Origin: Flavobacteriaceae bacterium ASP10-09a
GTDB taxonomy: Bacteria; Bacteroidota; Bacteroidia; Flavobacteriales; Flavobacteriaceae
NCBI GenBank assembly: GCA_000981625.1
Contig: LAQA01000038.1
Span: forward strand, 3,754-51,194
Reading direction: 5' to 3'
Length of the DNA: 47,441 nt
The translations under genes and the position numbers were made by a program. The notes below the pieces were generated by a model, which worked only from the letters and a program-made list of their open reading frames with translations, was not told where the DNA came from and did not search any database. Each line of letters starts with the position of its first letter. Position 1 is the first letter of the stretch. Below, piece after piece: positions 26,225 to 35,073 of the stretch.

Positions 26225-27442
26225 ATGAATACTGTTAGATTAGAAATTGAAAACAGAAAAGGTCTAAAACTACAAGCTTATTTAGAATTACCTGCAAATC
26301 AAAAACCAAATCATTTTGCAATTTTTGCACATTGTTTTTCTTGTAATAGTAATTTTAATGCTGTAAAAAATATCAGTCGTTCCTTATCTAACCATGGTTT
26401 TGGAGTTTTACGTTTCGATTTTACAGGCCTAGGAAAAAGTGAAGGAGAATTTGTTGAAAGTCATTTTTCTGCCAACGTGGAAGATTTGCTAGATGTTAGT
26501 AATTTTCTAGAGAAAAATTATAAAGCACCTTCTTTATTAATTGGTCATTCGCTTGGTGGTGCTGCTGTTATTGTTGCAGCATCTAAACTAGAAAGCGTAA
26601 AAGCTATAGCAACTGTTGGAGCTCCAGCTTCTGTAGGCCACGTGACTCATTTATTTTCTCACGCAATAGATGATATTCCTAAAAAAGGCGAAGTTGAAGT
26701 ACAAATTGGGGGTAGGCCTTTTAAAATAAATCAAGATTTTGTTGCTGATTTTAGCAAAACAGATTTACCTGAAATTATTAAAGAATTGCGAAAACCAATT
26801 TTAGTGATGCATGCTCCTTTTGATAAAATTGTTGGGATAGAAAATGCACATCAAATTTATCACAGTGCTATTCACCCAAAAAGTTTTGTGAGTTTAGATG
26901 ATGCAGATCATTTACTCTCAAAAACTTCTGACAGCAACTATGTTGGTAATATGATTGGAACTTGGGTAGCACGTTATTTTGAACCTAAAGAAAACCAAAT
27001 GATGTCTGCGGATGGAGAACAATTAGTGGCACATTTAAATCTATTAGAAGATAATTTCACAACTTCAATTCAAACTAAAAAGCATTCTTTTGTAGCTGAT
27101 GAACCTACAAGTATTGGCGGTGATGATTTTGGGCCTTCTCCTTATGATCTTTTAAGTGCAGGTTTAGCAGCTTGTACAGTGATGACACTAAAACTATATG
27201 CAGCACGTAAAAAATGGGATCTACAGGAGGTCTTTGTCTATATTACATATTCTAAAAAACACAGCGAAGATTTAGAGTTTGATGTAGGTAAACCTATACG
27301 TTTTGACCATTTAAATAAAAAAATAAAGTTTGTTGGAAATTTAGATAAAAAACAAACACAACGCCTAAAAGAAATTGCTTCGAAATGTCCTGTTCATAAA
27401 ACATTACAAAATGAAGTTATTATTGACACCAAAATCATATAA
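26225..27442 (+). CDS. Alpha/beta hydrolase-OsmC fusion protein
   Basis: The 405-residue protein has two domains. Residues 1-255 are an alpha/beta hydrolase with nucleophile Ser109 (IGHSLGGAA), Asp200 (HAPFDKIV) and His229 (DDADHLL). Residues 260-405 are OsmC/Ohr-like with Cys317 ([10 protein letters not shown]) and Cys388 (SKCPVHKTL), the peroxidatic pair. OsmC proteins reduce organic hydroperoxides, and the hydrolase could release oxidised acyl esters for it. This fusion is known across bacteria. It begins 12 nt after the divergent MsrA, in the same direction, and fits the peroxide/sulfoxide repair theme. Confidence 0.93.
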   Translation: MNTVRLEIENRKGLKLQAYLELPANQKPNHFAIFAHCFSCNSNFNAVKNISRSLSNHGFGVLRFDFTGLGKSEGEFVESHFSANVEDLLDVSNFLEKNYKAPSLLIGHSLGGAAVIVAASKLESVKAIATVGAPASVGHVTHLFSHAIDDIPKKGEVEVQIGGRPFKINQDFVADFSKTDLPEIIKELRKPILVMHAPFDKIVGIENAHQIYHSAIHPKSFVSLDDADHLLSKTSDSNYVGNMIGTWVARYFEPKENQMMSADGEQLVAHLNLLEDNFTTSIQTKKHSFVADEPTSIGGDDFGPSPYDLLSAGLAACTVMTLKLYAARKKWDLQEVFVYITYSKKHSEDLEFDVGKPIRFDHLNKKIKFVGNLDKKQTQRLKEIASKCPVHKTLQNEVIIDTKII

Positions 27443-27444
27443 TT

Positions 27445-27717
27445 ATGAGCATTATACAAAACATTAAAAATTATTTTACCGCTAAAGCTGCAGGAGAAAC
27501 ACGCGAAAAAGCACCAGTTGGAATTTGTCCAAATTGTTGGGGAAAACAAGAATGGGAAGGTGACTTTTACAAACTAAATAGAGGAAACAAGTTGGTTGGA
27601 AATAACCAAACGTATAACAACTTCATTCAAAAAATTGTAGAAAATAATATTAGTGGAATTACTATAAATCAAGATAATTATGAATGTGAAACTTGTAAAA
27701 TAAGCTTTAAAAGATAA
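27445..27717 (+). CDS. Small zinc-ribbon protein
   Basis: The 90-residue protein has two CxxC knuckles: ICPNCWGKQEW (about 28-31) and YECETCKISF (about 82-85). Together they could bind one zinc or a redox metal. The middle is helical and has no known domain. It starts 2 nt after the hydrolase-OsmC gene and is probably co-translated. Its function is unknown; the partner gene suggests a role in the oxidative-stress set. Confidence 0.75.
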   Translation: MSIIQNIKNYFTAKAAGETREKAPVGICPNCWGKQEWEGDFYKLNRGNKLVGNNQTYNNFIQKIVENNISGITINQDNYECETCKISFKR

Positions 27718-27760
27718 CTTTAAAAGTTTTATATTTAGAAATAAATTTTAGTATTCATCA

Positions 27761-28780
27761 ATGGTTCACGAACTCCAAGAAATTATCAAGCAGGCAGACA
27801 TCAATCAACAAAAAAGATTGAAAAATGTGCTAGCAACTGTGGTACATCTAAAAGGTTCTTCTTACAGGAAAGCAGGAGTTAGGATGCTGATTTCTGAAGA
27901 TTTAAATTCTGTTGGAGCAGTTAGTGGTGGTTGTGTAGAAAAGGAAATTATTCATCGAGCAAAGAGTGTTTTTTTAACCAACAAGCCAAAGATCATCACT
28001 TATGATGGTCGTTACAAGTTAGGTTGTGAAGGTATTTTATATATTTTAATTGAACCTTTTTTTATTTCTGATGATTTTATAACATCTTTTTCTAGCGCTA
28101 ATTCTAAAAGACAAACCCTGAAGATTGAAAGTCATTTTATAAAAGAGGATGAAGCTTTTGGTGATTTTGGCTCTACTATTACTTTTGAAAATAAAGAGTT
28201 ATTTGAGTTTTCAAAAACCTTCAAATCTAAAAATAAAGATGATGGTGATGTTTTTTCTCAAATTTTACAACCCAACTTTAAACTGATAATAATTGGAGGT
28301 GAGCATGATGCTGTTAAATTGTGTAAAATAGCGGCTAGTTTGGGTTGGGAAATTGATGTAATTACTTGCGCAAAAGATAGTAAACAGATTGCCAATTTTC
28401 CTGGGGCAAGCGATGTTATTGGTGATACGCCAGAAACAATTCAATTTACTAATATTGAAGAAAATACTGCTATTGTAATTATGAATCATAGTTATGTACA
28501 AGATTTAAAATACTTAGTAAAACTCTCTGAATACAAACCAAAATATATTGGTGTTTTAGGCGCACCTAATAGAAGAGAACGTTTATTTAATGAACTTTTT
28601 GAATTTGTCCCTGATATTTCTGATGTGTTTTTAGACAACATTTACACACCTGCAGGTTTGCATATTGGCGCGCAAACTCCTGAAGAAATTGCGCTTTCTA
28701 TTGTTGCAGAAATTTTATCTGTAGTTCGTAAAAAATCACCATTTTCTCTGCGAGAATTAAATGGTAAAATCCATAATTAA
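27761..28780 (+). CDS. XdhC/CoxI family protein
   Basis: The 339-residue protein has an N-terminal XdhC/CoxI domain (about 1-110: VVHLKGSSYRKAGVRMLI, SVGAVSGGCVEKEI, KLGCEGILYILIEP). A C-terminal Rossmann XdhC_C domain follows (about 165-320: LIIIGGEHDAVKLCKIAASL, YIGVLGAPNRRERLF, AGLHIGAQTPEEIALSIVAE). XdhC proteins bind and sulfurate molybdenum cofactor for insertion into xanthine dehydrogenase-type enzymes. No molybdoenzyme gene is in the window, so the client must lie elsewhere. It is followed 3 nt later by the MobA-like gene, the usual pairing. Confidence 0.92.
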   Translation: MVHELQEIIKQADINQQKRLKNVLATVVHLKGSSYRKAGVRMLISEDLNSVGAVSGGCVEKEIIHRAKSVFLTNKPKIITYDGRYKLGCEGILYILIEPFFISDDFITSFSSANSKRQTLKIESHFIKEDEAFGDFGSTITFENKELFEFSKTFKSKNKDDGDVFSQILQPNFKLIIIGGEHDAVKLCKIAASLGWEIDVITCAKDSKQIANFPGASDVIGDTPETIQFTNIEENTAIVIMNHSYVQDLKYLVKLSEYKPKYIGVLGAPNRRERLFNELFEFVPDISDVFLDNIYTPAGLHIGAQTPEEIALSIVAEILSVVRKKSPFSLRELNGKIHN

Positions 28781-28783
28781 TTG

Positions 28784-29386
28784 ATGAAAAATATTGCTGT
28801 TTTAATATTAGCTGCCGGAAAATCATCTAGGATGCATAGCATTAAACAGTTAGAAAAAATCAATAATAAGACACTCTTAGATATTACTTTAGATAAAGTT
28901 AATATGTTATTTTTTGAGAATATTTTTTGTGTTTTAGGAGCAAATTACGATGAAATAAAACAAGGAATTATATCAAAAAATATCGCATTTATCAATAACA
29001 AAAAATTTGAAAATGGTTTGAGTTCAAGTATCGTTTCAGGAATTAATTATTTTAATGAAAATAAATTAAATTTTGACGGTATCTTTATTTTATTAGCAGA
29101 TCAGCCAGTAATTGAAATTACTTATTTAAAATCTATGTTAGCGCTATTTAAAGAAAATAACGATTCAATTATTGCATCAAATTATGGAAGTAAATTAGGT
29201 GTTCCTGCCATTTTTCCTAAAAAATATTTTACCGATTTACTGCAAATAAAAGGAGACAAAGGCGCAAAAGAATTTATAAACAAAAGAAAAAAAGAAGTTA
29301 TTTGTCCAAAATCAACAACAAATTTCTTTGATATAGATACCAAAACAGACCTAGAGCTATTTAAAAAATCAATTTTAAAGAGTTAA
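28784..29386 (+). CDS. MobA/MocA-like nucleotidyltransferase
   Basis: The 200-residue NTP-transferase has the signature LILAAGKSSRMHSIKQLEKI at its start and FILLADQPVIE for the metal-binding Asp. It resembles MocA, which attaches CMP to molybdopterin to give the dinucleotide cofactor used by xanthine dehydrogenase-family enzymes. Its placement after XdhC supports that reading. I chose the ATG at 28784; a TTG directly before it adds one codon. A MurNAc-6-P or other sugar nucleotidyltransferase role is less likely. Confidence 0.88.
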   Translation: MKNIAVLILAAGKSSRMHSIKQLEKINNKTLLDITLDKVNMLFFENIFCVLGANYDEIKQGIISKNIAFINNKKFENGLSSSIVSGINYFNENKLNFDGIFILLADQPVIEITYLKSMLALFKENNDSIIASNYGSKLGVPAIFPKKYFTDLLQIKGDKGAKEFINKRKKEVICPKSTTNFFDIDTKTDLELFKKSILKS

Positions 29387-29396
29387 TTTTGTACCT

Positions 29397-32300
29397 ATGA
29401 AAATAATCAAATATTTATTATTTACCTTCATAATTATATTGACTTCTGCTTGTGCAACCATGAAAATACAAGTTGCAGAAAATCAAACATTCAAATCTAA
29501 AAAAGAGGCTTCAGAAATTATTCATTCATTTTATTTAATTGGTGATGCAGGTAATTCTACTCTTAAAGAAGATTCACAAGCTTTAAAATATTTAAAAAAG
29601 AAAATTGAAAATTCAACTAAAAATTCAACCCTAATTTTTTTAGGAGACAATGTTTACGAAACCGGAATTCCGAAGAAAAAATCTAAAAAATATCCTTTAG
29701 CAAAAAGAAGAATTGAAGCACAAACGAATGTCGCAAAAAGCTTTAAAGGAAACTCAATTTTTATCCCAGGAAATCATGATTGGTATAATGGTTTAGAGGG
29801 CCTAAAACGAGAAGAAAAATTAGTAGAGAAAGCATTAGGTAAGAAATCTTTTTTACCACAGAATGGATGCCCATTAGAAAAAGTAGACATTTCTAAAGAT
29901 ATTGTTCTAATAATTATCGACACACATTGGTATTTAACAAATTGGGATAAACACCCAACTATAAATGATCATTGTGAAATTAAAACAAGAACAAAATTCT
30001 TTGATGAGTTTGAAGGTTTGATTAAAAAGGCAAGAGGAAAAACAACTATTATTGCAATGCATCACCCAATGTTTACCGTTGGTTCTCATGGAGGAAAATA
30101 CTCGTTTGCTAGTCATTTAAGTCCTTTGCCAATCTTAGGTTCTATCAAAAATTTAATTCGCAAAACATCAGGACTTACAAATACTGATATCCAGAATAAA
30201 AAATACAATGAACTTAGAAAACGCATCGTAACTTTATCTCAAGAAAACGACAAAACTATTTTTGTTTCTGGTCATGATCATAATTTACAATATATCGTAA
30301 AAGATAATCTTCCTCAAATAGTCAGTGGTTCTGGCTCTAAAACAACTGCAACAAAATTAACTGGCGGAGCAAAATTTTCATACGGAGCTCAAGGATTTGC
30401 CAAGTTAGACATCTATAAAGATGGATCGTCCGAAGTTTCTTTTTATAGTGTAAATGACAATAAAGTAGTGTTTAAAACTCAAGTTTTATCAGCCAATGAG
30501 AAGAAGGTTTTAACCACATTTCCTGAAAATAGAATTATAGAAAAAAAAGCATCTATTTATACTAAAGAAGAGGTTACTAAAAGTAAAAAGTATCGATTCT
30601 TATGGGGAGAACGATATCGAAAATATTTTGGAACCTTAGTAAATGCACCAATTGTTGATTTAGATACACTTTTTGGTGGATTAAAACCAGTAAGAAAAGG
30701 AGGAGGACATCAGTCTAAATCTTTACGATTGCTTGATAAAAAAGGGCGTGAATATGTAATGCGCGCTTTGCGAAAAAATGCTGTACAATATTTGCAGGCT
30801 GTCGCTTTTAAAGATCAATACATAGAAGGTAAATTTGATGACACAGCTACAGAAAATTTACTGTCTGATGTGTTTACAGGATCACATCCTTATGCACCTT
30901 TTACTATTGCTAGATTATCTGATGCTATTGGCGTTTATCATACAAATCCAGTTTTATATTATATTCCAAAGCAAAATAGTTTAGGTCAATTTAATGATGA
31001 ATTTGGAGACGAATTATATATGATTGAAGAACGTGCAGCATCTGGTCATGGAGACAAAGCAAGTTTTGGTTTTGCGAACAAAGTAATTAGCACAGATGAT
31101 TTATTACATAATTTAAATAAGAATGAACATCATATTTTAGATGAAGAAGCCTATATAAAAGCACGTTTATTTGATATGCTAATTGGAGACTGGGACAGGC
31201 ATGAAGACCAATGGAGGTGGGCTGTTTTTAAAGAAAAAAAGCAAACAATTTACAGACCAATTCCTAGAGATAGAGATCAAGCATTTTCTATTTTCGGCGA
31301 TGGGGCTTTATTGAACATAGCAACGAAAATTATACCTACACTACGTTTAATGCAATCGTACACAAAAGAATTAAAAAGTCCAAAATGGTTTAATTTAGAA
31401 CCGTATCCTTTAGATATGGTCTTAATTTCTAGGTCTGATAAAAATGTTTGGGACAAACAAGCTAAACTCATAAAAAACAATATTACGGATGTAGTAATTG
31501 ATGAAGCTTTTAGTAATTTTCCTGATGAAGTAAAAGATGAAACAATTCTCGAAATAAAAAGAAAACTGCAGGGAAGAAGAAGTAATTTACAGGAAATTTC
31601 AGACTCCTATTTTGGTCATGTGAATAAATTTCAAATTGTTAAAGGAACTCAAAAAGATGATAGGTTCGAAATTGAAAGACTAGAAAATGGACAAACAAAA
31701 ATTACTGCTTACAGAATAAAGAAAGGAAAAAAAGATGCAATTTTTCATCAGCGAATTTATAATGAATCTGAAACAAAAGAAATTTGGATTTATGGTTTAG
31801 ATGATGATGATGTTTTTGTGGTCAAAGGCAAGGGGAAAAAGCAAATAAAATTAAGAATTATTGGTGGTCAAAATAATGACATCTACAATATTAAAAATGG
31901 TAAAAACGTAATTATTTACGATTTTAAATCAAAGAAAAACACCTTTAAAACAAACAAAGGGAGAACTAAATTAACCGATGATTATGAAACAAATGTTTAT
32001 GATTATAAAAAATTCAAAAACAATAAAAATATAATTACCCCAACAATTGGTTATAATCCTGATGATGGTATTAAAGTTGGATTTTCAAATATTTATACAG
32101 CTTATGGTTTTGAAAGAAATCCTTTTACCTCTCAACATTCACTTTCTGGTGCTTATTATTTTTCCACGAATGGTATTGAACTTGATTATACTTCTGAAAT
32201 TGCGAATGTATTTGGTAAATGGAATTTTGGTATAAACTCTACTTTTACAAGTCCGAATTTTGCTATGAATTATTTTGGTTTAGGAAACGATTCTTCAAAT

Positions 32301-33077
32301 CCAGAAGCAAATGATTTAAAAGATGAAGATTATAATAGAATAAAAATCAGTAAGTTCCTTGTAGGTACTTTTATAAAATGGAAAGGTGATTTAGATGGAA
32401 AACTAAAATTAGGTGTAAAATATCAAAGAATTAAAATTGAAAATACTTTTGATCGATTTGTGAGAAGTCAATTTATGGCAAACAATCCAATCTTTGAAAA
32501 TCAAAAATTCATTAATTCAGAGGCCAGCTATCATTTTGAAAACACAGACAATACTGCATTCCCAACGATGGGAATGAAAACAGAATTAATAGCAGGGTAT
32601 ACCTCTAATTTAAATAATGATAACAACTTTGGATATCTGATTCCTTCAATTTCGTTTGATTATAAATTAGTTTCTAGCGGACAAATAGTGTTCGCTACAA
32701 AATTAAAAACACATTTTACCTTTGGGGATTCTTATGAGTTTTATCAAGCCGCAACTATTGGCGGAAGTGATGGTTTAAGAGGTTATAGAAATCAACGTTT
32801 TACAGGTAAAAATTCATTTTATCATAGCTCTGATATTCGTTTAAATTTTAGACAAATGAAGACAAGCTTATTGCCTCTTAATATTGGGTTATTTGGTGGC
32901 TTTGATTATGGAAATGTTTGGGGACAGCAAGATTCTTCATTTAAAAACAGTAAATTTAACACTTCTATTGGAGGAGGAATTTTCCTTAACGCAGCAAATA
33001 TGATTTCAGGAAATATTTCTGCATTTAATAGTGAAGACGGCGTAAGACTAGCATTTACATTCGGATTTGCATTTTAA
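29397..33077 (+). CDS. Lipoprotein: metallophosphoesterase, kinase-fold-like domain and Omp85-type barrel
   Basis: The 1226-residue protein has a lipoprotein signal (FIIILTSAC, lipobox Cys19). A calcineurin-like phosphoesterase spans about 45-350 (LIGDAGN, FLGDNVYETG, PGNHDWYNG, MHHPMF, SGHDHNLQ: all metal ligands present). A middle region (about 430-720) has a Gly-rich loop and basic strand (GGGHQSKSLRLLDKKG, YVMRALRK), MLIGDWDRHEDQWRW at about 595-609 and PIPRDRDQAF near 620, resembling catalytic and metal loops of Fam20/HipA/CotH-type kinases. A beta-rich segment follows (about 740-880). The C-terminal barrel (about 885-1226) has GGSDGLRGYRNQRF, the Omp85 RGF/Y-type motif, and a final Phe. 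It probably sits in the outer membrane with the enzyme domains periplasmic. The kinase assignment is inference; the phosphoesterase and barrel are well supported. Confidence 0.9.
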   Translation: MKIIKYLLFTFIIILTSACATMKIQVAENQTFKSKKEASEIIHSFYLIGDAGNSTLKEDSQALKYLKKKIENSTKNSTLIFLGDNVYETGIPKKKSKKYPLAKRRIEAQTNVAKSFKGNSIFIPGNHDWYNGLEGLKREEKLVEKALGKKSFLPQNGCPLEKVDISKDIVLIIIDTHWYLTNWDKHPTINDHCEIKTRTKFFDEFEGLIKKARGKTTIIAMHHPMFTVGSHGGKYSFASHLSPLPILGSIKNLIRKTSGLTNTDIQNKKYNELRKRIVTLSQENDKTIFVSGHDHNLQYIVKDNLPQIVSGSGSKTTATKLTGGAKFSYGAQGFAKLDIYKDGSSEVSFYSVNDNKVVFKTQVLSANEKKVLTTFPENRIIEKKASIYTKEEVTKSKKYRFLWGERYRKYFGTLVNAPIVDLDTLFGGLKPVRKGGGHQSKSLRLLDKKGREYVMRALRKNAVQYLQAVAFKDQYIEGKFDDTATENLLSDVFTGSHPYAPFTIARLSDAIGVYHTNPVLYYIPKQNSLGQFNDEFGDELYMIEERAASGHGDKASFGFANKVISTDDLLHNLNKNEHHILDEEAYIKARLFDMLIGDWDRHEDQWRWAVFKEKKQTIYRPIPRDRDQAFSIFGDGALLNIATKIIPTLRLMQSYTKELKSPKWFNLEPYPLDMVLISRSDKNVWDKQAKLIKNNITDVVIDEAFSNFPDEVKDETILEIKRKLQGRRSNLQEISDSYFGHVNKFQIVKGTQKDDRFEIERLENGQTKITAYRIKKGKKDAIFHQRIYNESETKEIWIYGLDDDDVFVVKGKGKKQIKLRIIGGQNNDIYNIKNGKNVIIYDFKSKKNTFKTNKGRTKLTDDYETNVYDYKKFKNNKNIITPTIGYNPDDGIKVGFSNIYTAYGFERNPFTSQHSLSGAYYFSTNGIELDYTSEIANVFGKWNFGINSTFTSPNFAMNYFGLGNDSSNPEANDLKDEDYNRIKISKFLVGTFIKWKGDLDGKLKLGVKYQRIKIENTFDRFVRSQFMANNPIFENQKFINSEASYHFENTDNTAFPTMGMKTELIAGYTSNLNNDNNFGYLIPSISFDYKLVSSGQIVFATKLKTHFTFGDSYEFYQAATIGGSDGLRGYRNQRFTGKNSFYHSSDIRLNFRQMKTSLLPLNIGLFGGFDYGNVWGQQDSSFKNSKFNTSIGGGIFLNAANMISGNISAFNSEDGVRLAFTFGFAF

Positions 33078-33085
33078 TATTTTAT

Positions 33086-33463
33086 ATGACACAACTAGCA
33101 TTAATTTTTGGTTCTTTATTCGGATTTACAGCTGTAATATTTGGAGCTTTTGGAGCACACTTACTAAAGAAAAAACTAACTTCAGATCAGTTACAAAGTT
33201 TTGAAACAGGGGTAAAATATCAAATGTATCATGCAATTGTATTGCTTGTATTGGGATTTAATTTAGAAAGAACTAGCACAATTGACACCTATATTATCTA
33301 TGCTTTTGTTATAGGAATATTTCTATTTTCTTTCTCAATTTATGGCTTGGTAATCTCATCAGCAAACAATAAAAAACTAAAAATCTTAGGACCAATTACA
33401 CCTTTAGGGGGGCTTTTTTTGGCTTTAGGTTGGGGGTTGTTAATCTACAGGTTTATCGTTTAA
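33086..33463 (+). CDS. DUF423 (YgdD-like) small membrane protein
   Basis: The 125-residue inner-membrane protein has four hydrophobic segments and the DUF423 start LIFGSLFGFTAVIFGAFGAH, with LKKKLTSDQLQSFETGVKYQ and ITPLGGLFLALGW later. The function of the family is unknown. It lies 8 nt after the phosphoesterase-barrel gene, so it is likely co-transcribed. A G6 run (TAGGGGGGC) occurs in its 3' part. Confidence 0.93.
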   Translation: MTQLALIFGSLFGFTAVIFGAFGAHLLKKKLTSDQLQSFETGVKYQMYHAIVLLVLGFNLERTSTIDTYIIYAFVIGIFLFSFSIYGLVISSANNKKLKILGPITPLGGLFLALGWGLLIYRFIV

Positions 33464-33612
33464 TTAATTTAAAGATGATACAAATTACATTTTTCTCTAT
33501 GTAATTTTTTGAACTGATGATGCAGTGAAGTGGAACATTAATTTAAAAAAATCATATTTAATAACAAGTATATTCTCTGTTGTTAATTTGGTTAATTCTA
33601 GGCTTTAAATTA

Positions 33613-33635
33613 ATTAGTTGCATTATGCAACTAAT
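33613..33635. promoter_or_regulatory. Palindromic operator overlapping the -33 element
   Basis: An 11-bp arm, ATTAGTTGCAT (33613-33623), and its exact reverse complement ATGCAACTAAT (33625-33635) are separated by one base. It covers the -33 TTG and ends 5 nt before the -7 box of the exported AhpD-like gene. This is the geometry of a repressor operator; MarR-type dimers bind palindromes of this size, but the regulator is not identified. Confidence 0.75.
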
Positions 33636-33648
33636 ATAGTTAGATTTG
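33618..33648 (+). promoter_or_regulatory. Complete flavobacterial promoter for the AhpD-like gene
   Basis: TTG (33618-33620), 20 nt, then TAGATTTG (33641-33648) matches the Bacteroidota consensus TTG-N17-23-TAnnTTTG exactly. The ATG follows 24 nt downstream. It is the only promoter in the window where both elements fit. Confidence 0.75.
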
Positions 33649-33672
33649 TTACTAACTTAAAACAGATTTAAA

Positions 33673-34083
33673 ATGAAAAAAATTCTAATTTCATTATTTT
33701 TTGTACTGGGATTTCAAACTATTTTGGCACATGATAAGATTAGTGATGCTGAAAAAATGGAATTGCTTGCAAAAACCACTTTTAATACGCTGTATCCAAT
33801 ATCAATTTTAAAAAGCTCAGACAAATACTTTACAGCGCAAATGGGATTATTTTCTAAAGGTGCAATTAATGAAAAAAATGCACACTTAGTATCTTTAGGA
33901 ACCTCTGCTACAACAAAATGTGCTTATTGTATTCCATACCATATATCAGAAGCAAAAAGACTTGGAGCGACAAAAGAAGAAATTAAAACTGCAATTCTTA
34001 TTGCAGCAGACGTTATGAAAATGAGTACTTTATTTTATGGAAATGAATTTGACTTAGAAGCTTTTAAAGCAATGTTAAAATAA
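33673..34083 (+). CDS. Exported carboxymuconolactone decarboxylase/AhpD-like protein
   Basis: The 136-residue protein has a signal peptide (MKKILISLFFVLGFQTILA). The mature part carries the AhpD-type redox motif KCAYCIPYHISEAKRLGA, with the CxxC and downstream His used by alkylhydroperoxidases. It then has TKEEIKTAILIAADVMKMS, typical of the carboxymuconolactone decarboxylase fold. Export to the periplasm is unusual, since most AhpD relatives are cytosolic. A peroxide or disulfide-redox role in the envelope is plausible. It is transcribed alone from a promoter with a strong palindromic operator, so it is probably inducible. Confidence 0.87.
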   Translation: MKKILISLFFVLGFQTILAHDKISDAEKMELLAKTTFNTLYPISILKSSDKYFTAQMGLFSKGAINEKNAHLVSLGTSATTKCAYCIPYHISEAKRLGATKEEIKTAILIAADVMKMSTLFYGNEFDLEAFKAMLK

Positions 34084-34109
34084 AAAAAAGATTGAAGGAG
34101 CCTTAATCT
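34082..34109 (-). terminator. Terminator for the minus-strand lipoprotein gene
   Basis: On the minus strand the stem AGATTAAG / CTTCAATCT (one bulged base) is followed by eight T. It lies about 62 nt after the stop of the gene at 34171. It begins at the last base region of the convergent AhpD-like gene and may serve both directions. Confidence 0.55.
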
Positions 34110-34170
34110 AAATCATAAGAAATTCGTTAACCTTTAATTAAGCTACTTCTAAATCGAGTAATAAGTTTAA

Positions 34171-35001
34171 CTAAAGAATAGAGATAGTCCACATTAGGCC
34201 ATTTTCATCCGTAATTATTAGTGAATTGTTATCTTTAAAACACACACCTTCTTTTTGAGTTCTATGATTAAATTTAATTTTTTGAACTTTTCCAGAAAAG
34301 AAATCATCGTCTTTAAAATCAGTGAAAATTAAAATATTTTTTTGAGAAAGTAAAACTACTTTTTTCCCGTCATCAGAAATATCCGCAGAAGTTATCCAAC
34401 ATTCAAAATCATTACAGTTTTCAAAATCACCAACTAATTTAGCGATGTGTTTTCCTTTTTTTGAAGGAAATTTATACAAAAAGGTTTTTCCGTGTCTACC
34501 CTTTACCCTACTTTTTGTAAAAATATAAAAACTATTTTTGAAATAAAAGAAAGCTTCTGCATCAAAATATAAGTCTTTCTTTTTAGGTGGAAATTTCTGT
34601 TGATTTTCGTATTCAAATTCAATTTTATCTACTTCAGCATTTTTTTTATTTAGATACCTTTTATCAATTTTTAGAATTCGTAGATTCTTTCTTTTGTTTA
34701 TATTGTTTCCAAAATCACCAATATAAATATTTCCTTTTTCATCAGAAGTTAAATCTTCCCAATCATGATTTTTAGCTTTAATATAAATCTCTCTTTTAAT
34801 TGTACCTTTTTTTGAAACTGCAAATAGTTTTGATTGATTCCCTCCATCATTTAACATCCAAAAAAGATTTGAATTTTCTAAAGTTTCTGTTCCTGAAACT
34901 TCATTTAACTCTTTTGGTAAATCTGTAAGAAAAATTAACTGTCCAAAATTTTGACAGCTAATAAATAATAGAAAAATGAATATAATTCCTATTTTTTTCA
35001 T
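34171..35001 (-). CDS. Small lipoprotein of beta-propeller type, function unknown
   Basis: The 276-residue protein has a lipoprotein signal (IGIIFIFLLFISC, lipobox Cys). The body has repeated beta-blade-like motifs (NEVSGTETLENSNLFWMLND, DWEDLTSDEKGNIYIGDFGN, WITSADISDDGKKVVLLS, EGVCFKDNNSLIITDENG). These resemble SdiA-regulated/NHL-type propellers in which the protein is compared with environmental or ligand levels, but I do not recognise a named family. I took the ATG at 35001; a TTG directly before it adds one codon. It is a single-gene transcript ending in the 34082-34109 terminator. Confidence 0.78.
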   Translation of the reverse strand: MKKIGIIFIFLLFISCQNFGQLIFLTDLPKELNEVSGTETLENSNLFWMLNDGGNQSKLFAVSKKGTIKREIYIKAKNHDWEDLTSDEKGNIYIGDFGNNINKRKNLRILKIDKRYLNKKNAEVDKIEFEYENQQKFPPKKKDLYFDAEAFFYFKNSFYIFTKSRVKGRHGKTFLYKFPSKKGKHIAKLVGDFENCNDFECWITSADISDDGKKVVLLSQKNILIFTDFKDDDFFSGKVQKIKFNHRTQKEGVCFKDNNSLIITDENGLMWTISIL

Positions 35002-35039
35002 CAATATTAAAGTTTTAGTCTTTTTATGTTTACGAAAAA

Positions 35040-35073
35040 AATCTAATCAATAATCCTTAGTATTTATAAGGAT
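35040..35073 (-). terminator. Possible terminator of the acyl-CoA operon
   Basis: A perfect 7-bp stem, ATCCTTA (35052-35058) / TAAGGAT (35067-35073), overlaps the stop codon of the SDR gene. On the minus strand a T7 run follows about 10 nt later. The gap between stem and T run weakens the call. Confidence 0.4.

Noticed and set aside
29384..29391. TAATTTTG as a promoter box for the phosphoesterase-barrel gene
   Set aside because: It is only 5 nt before the ATG, overlaps the stop of the MobA-like gene and has no -33 partner; chance match more likely.
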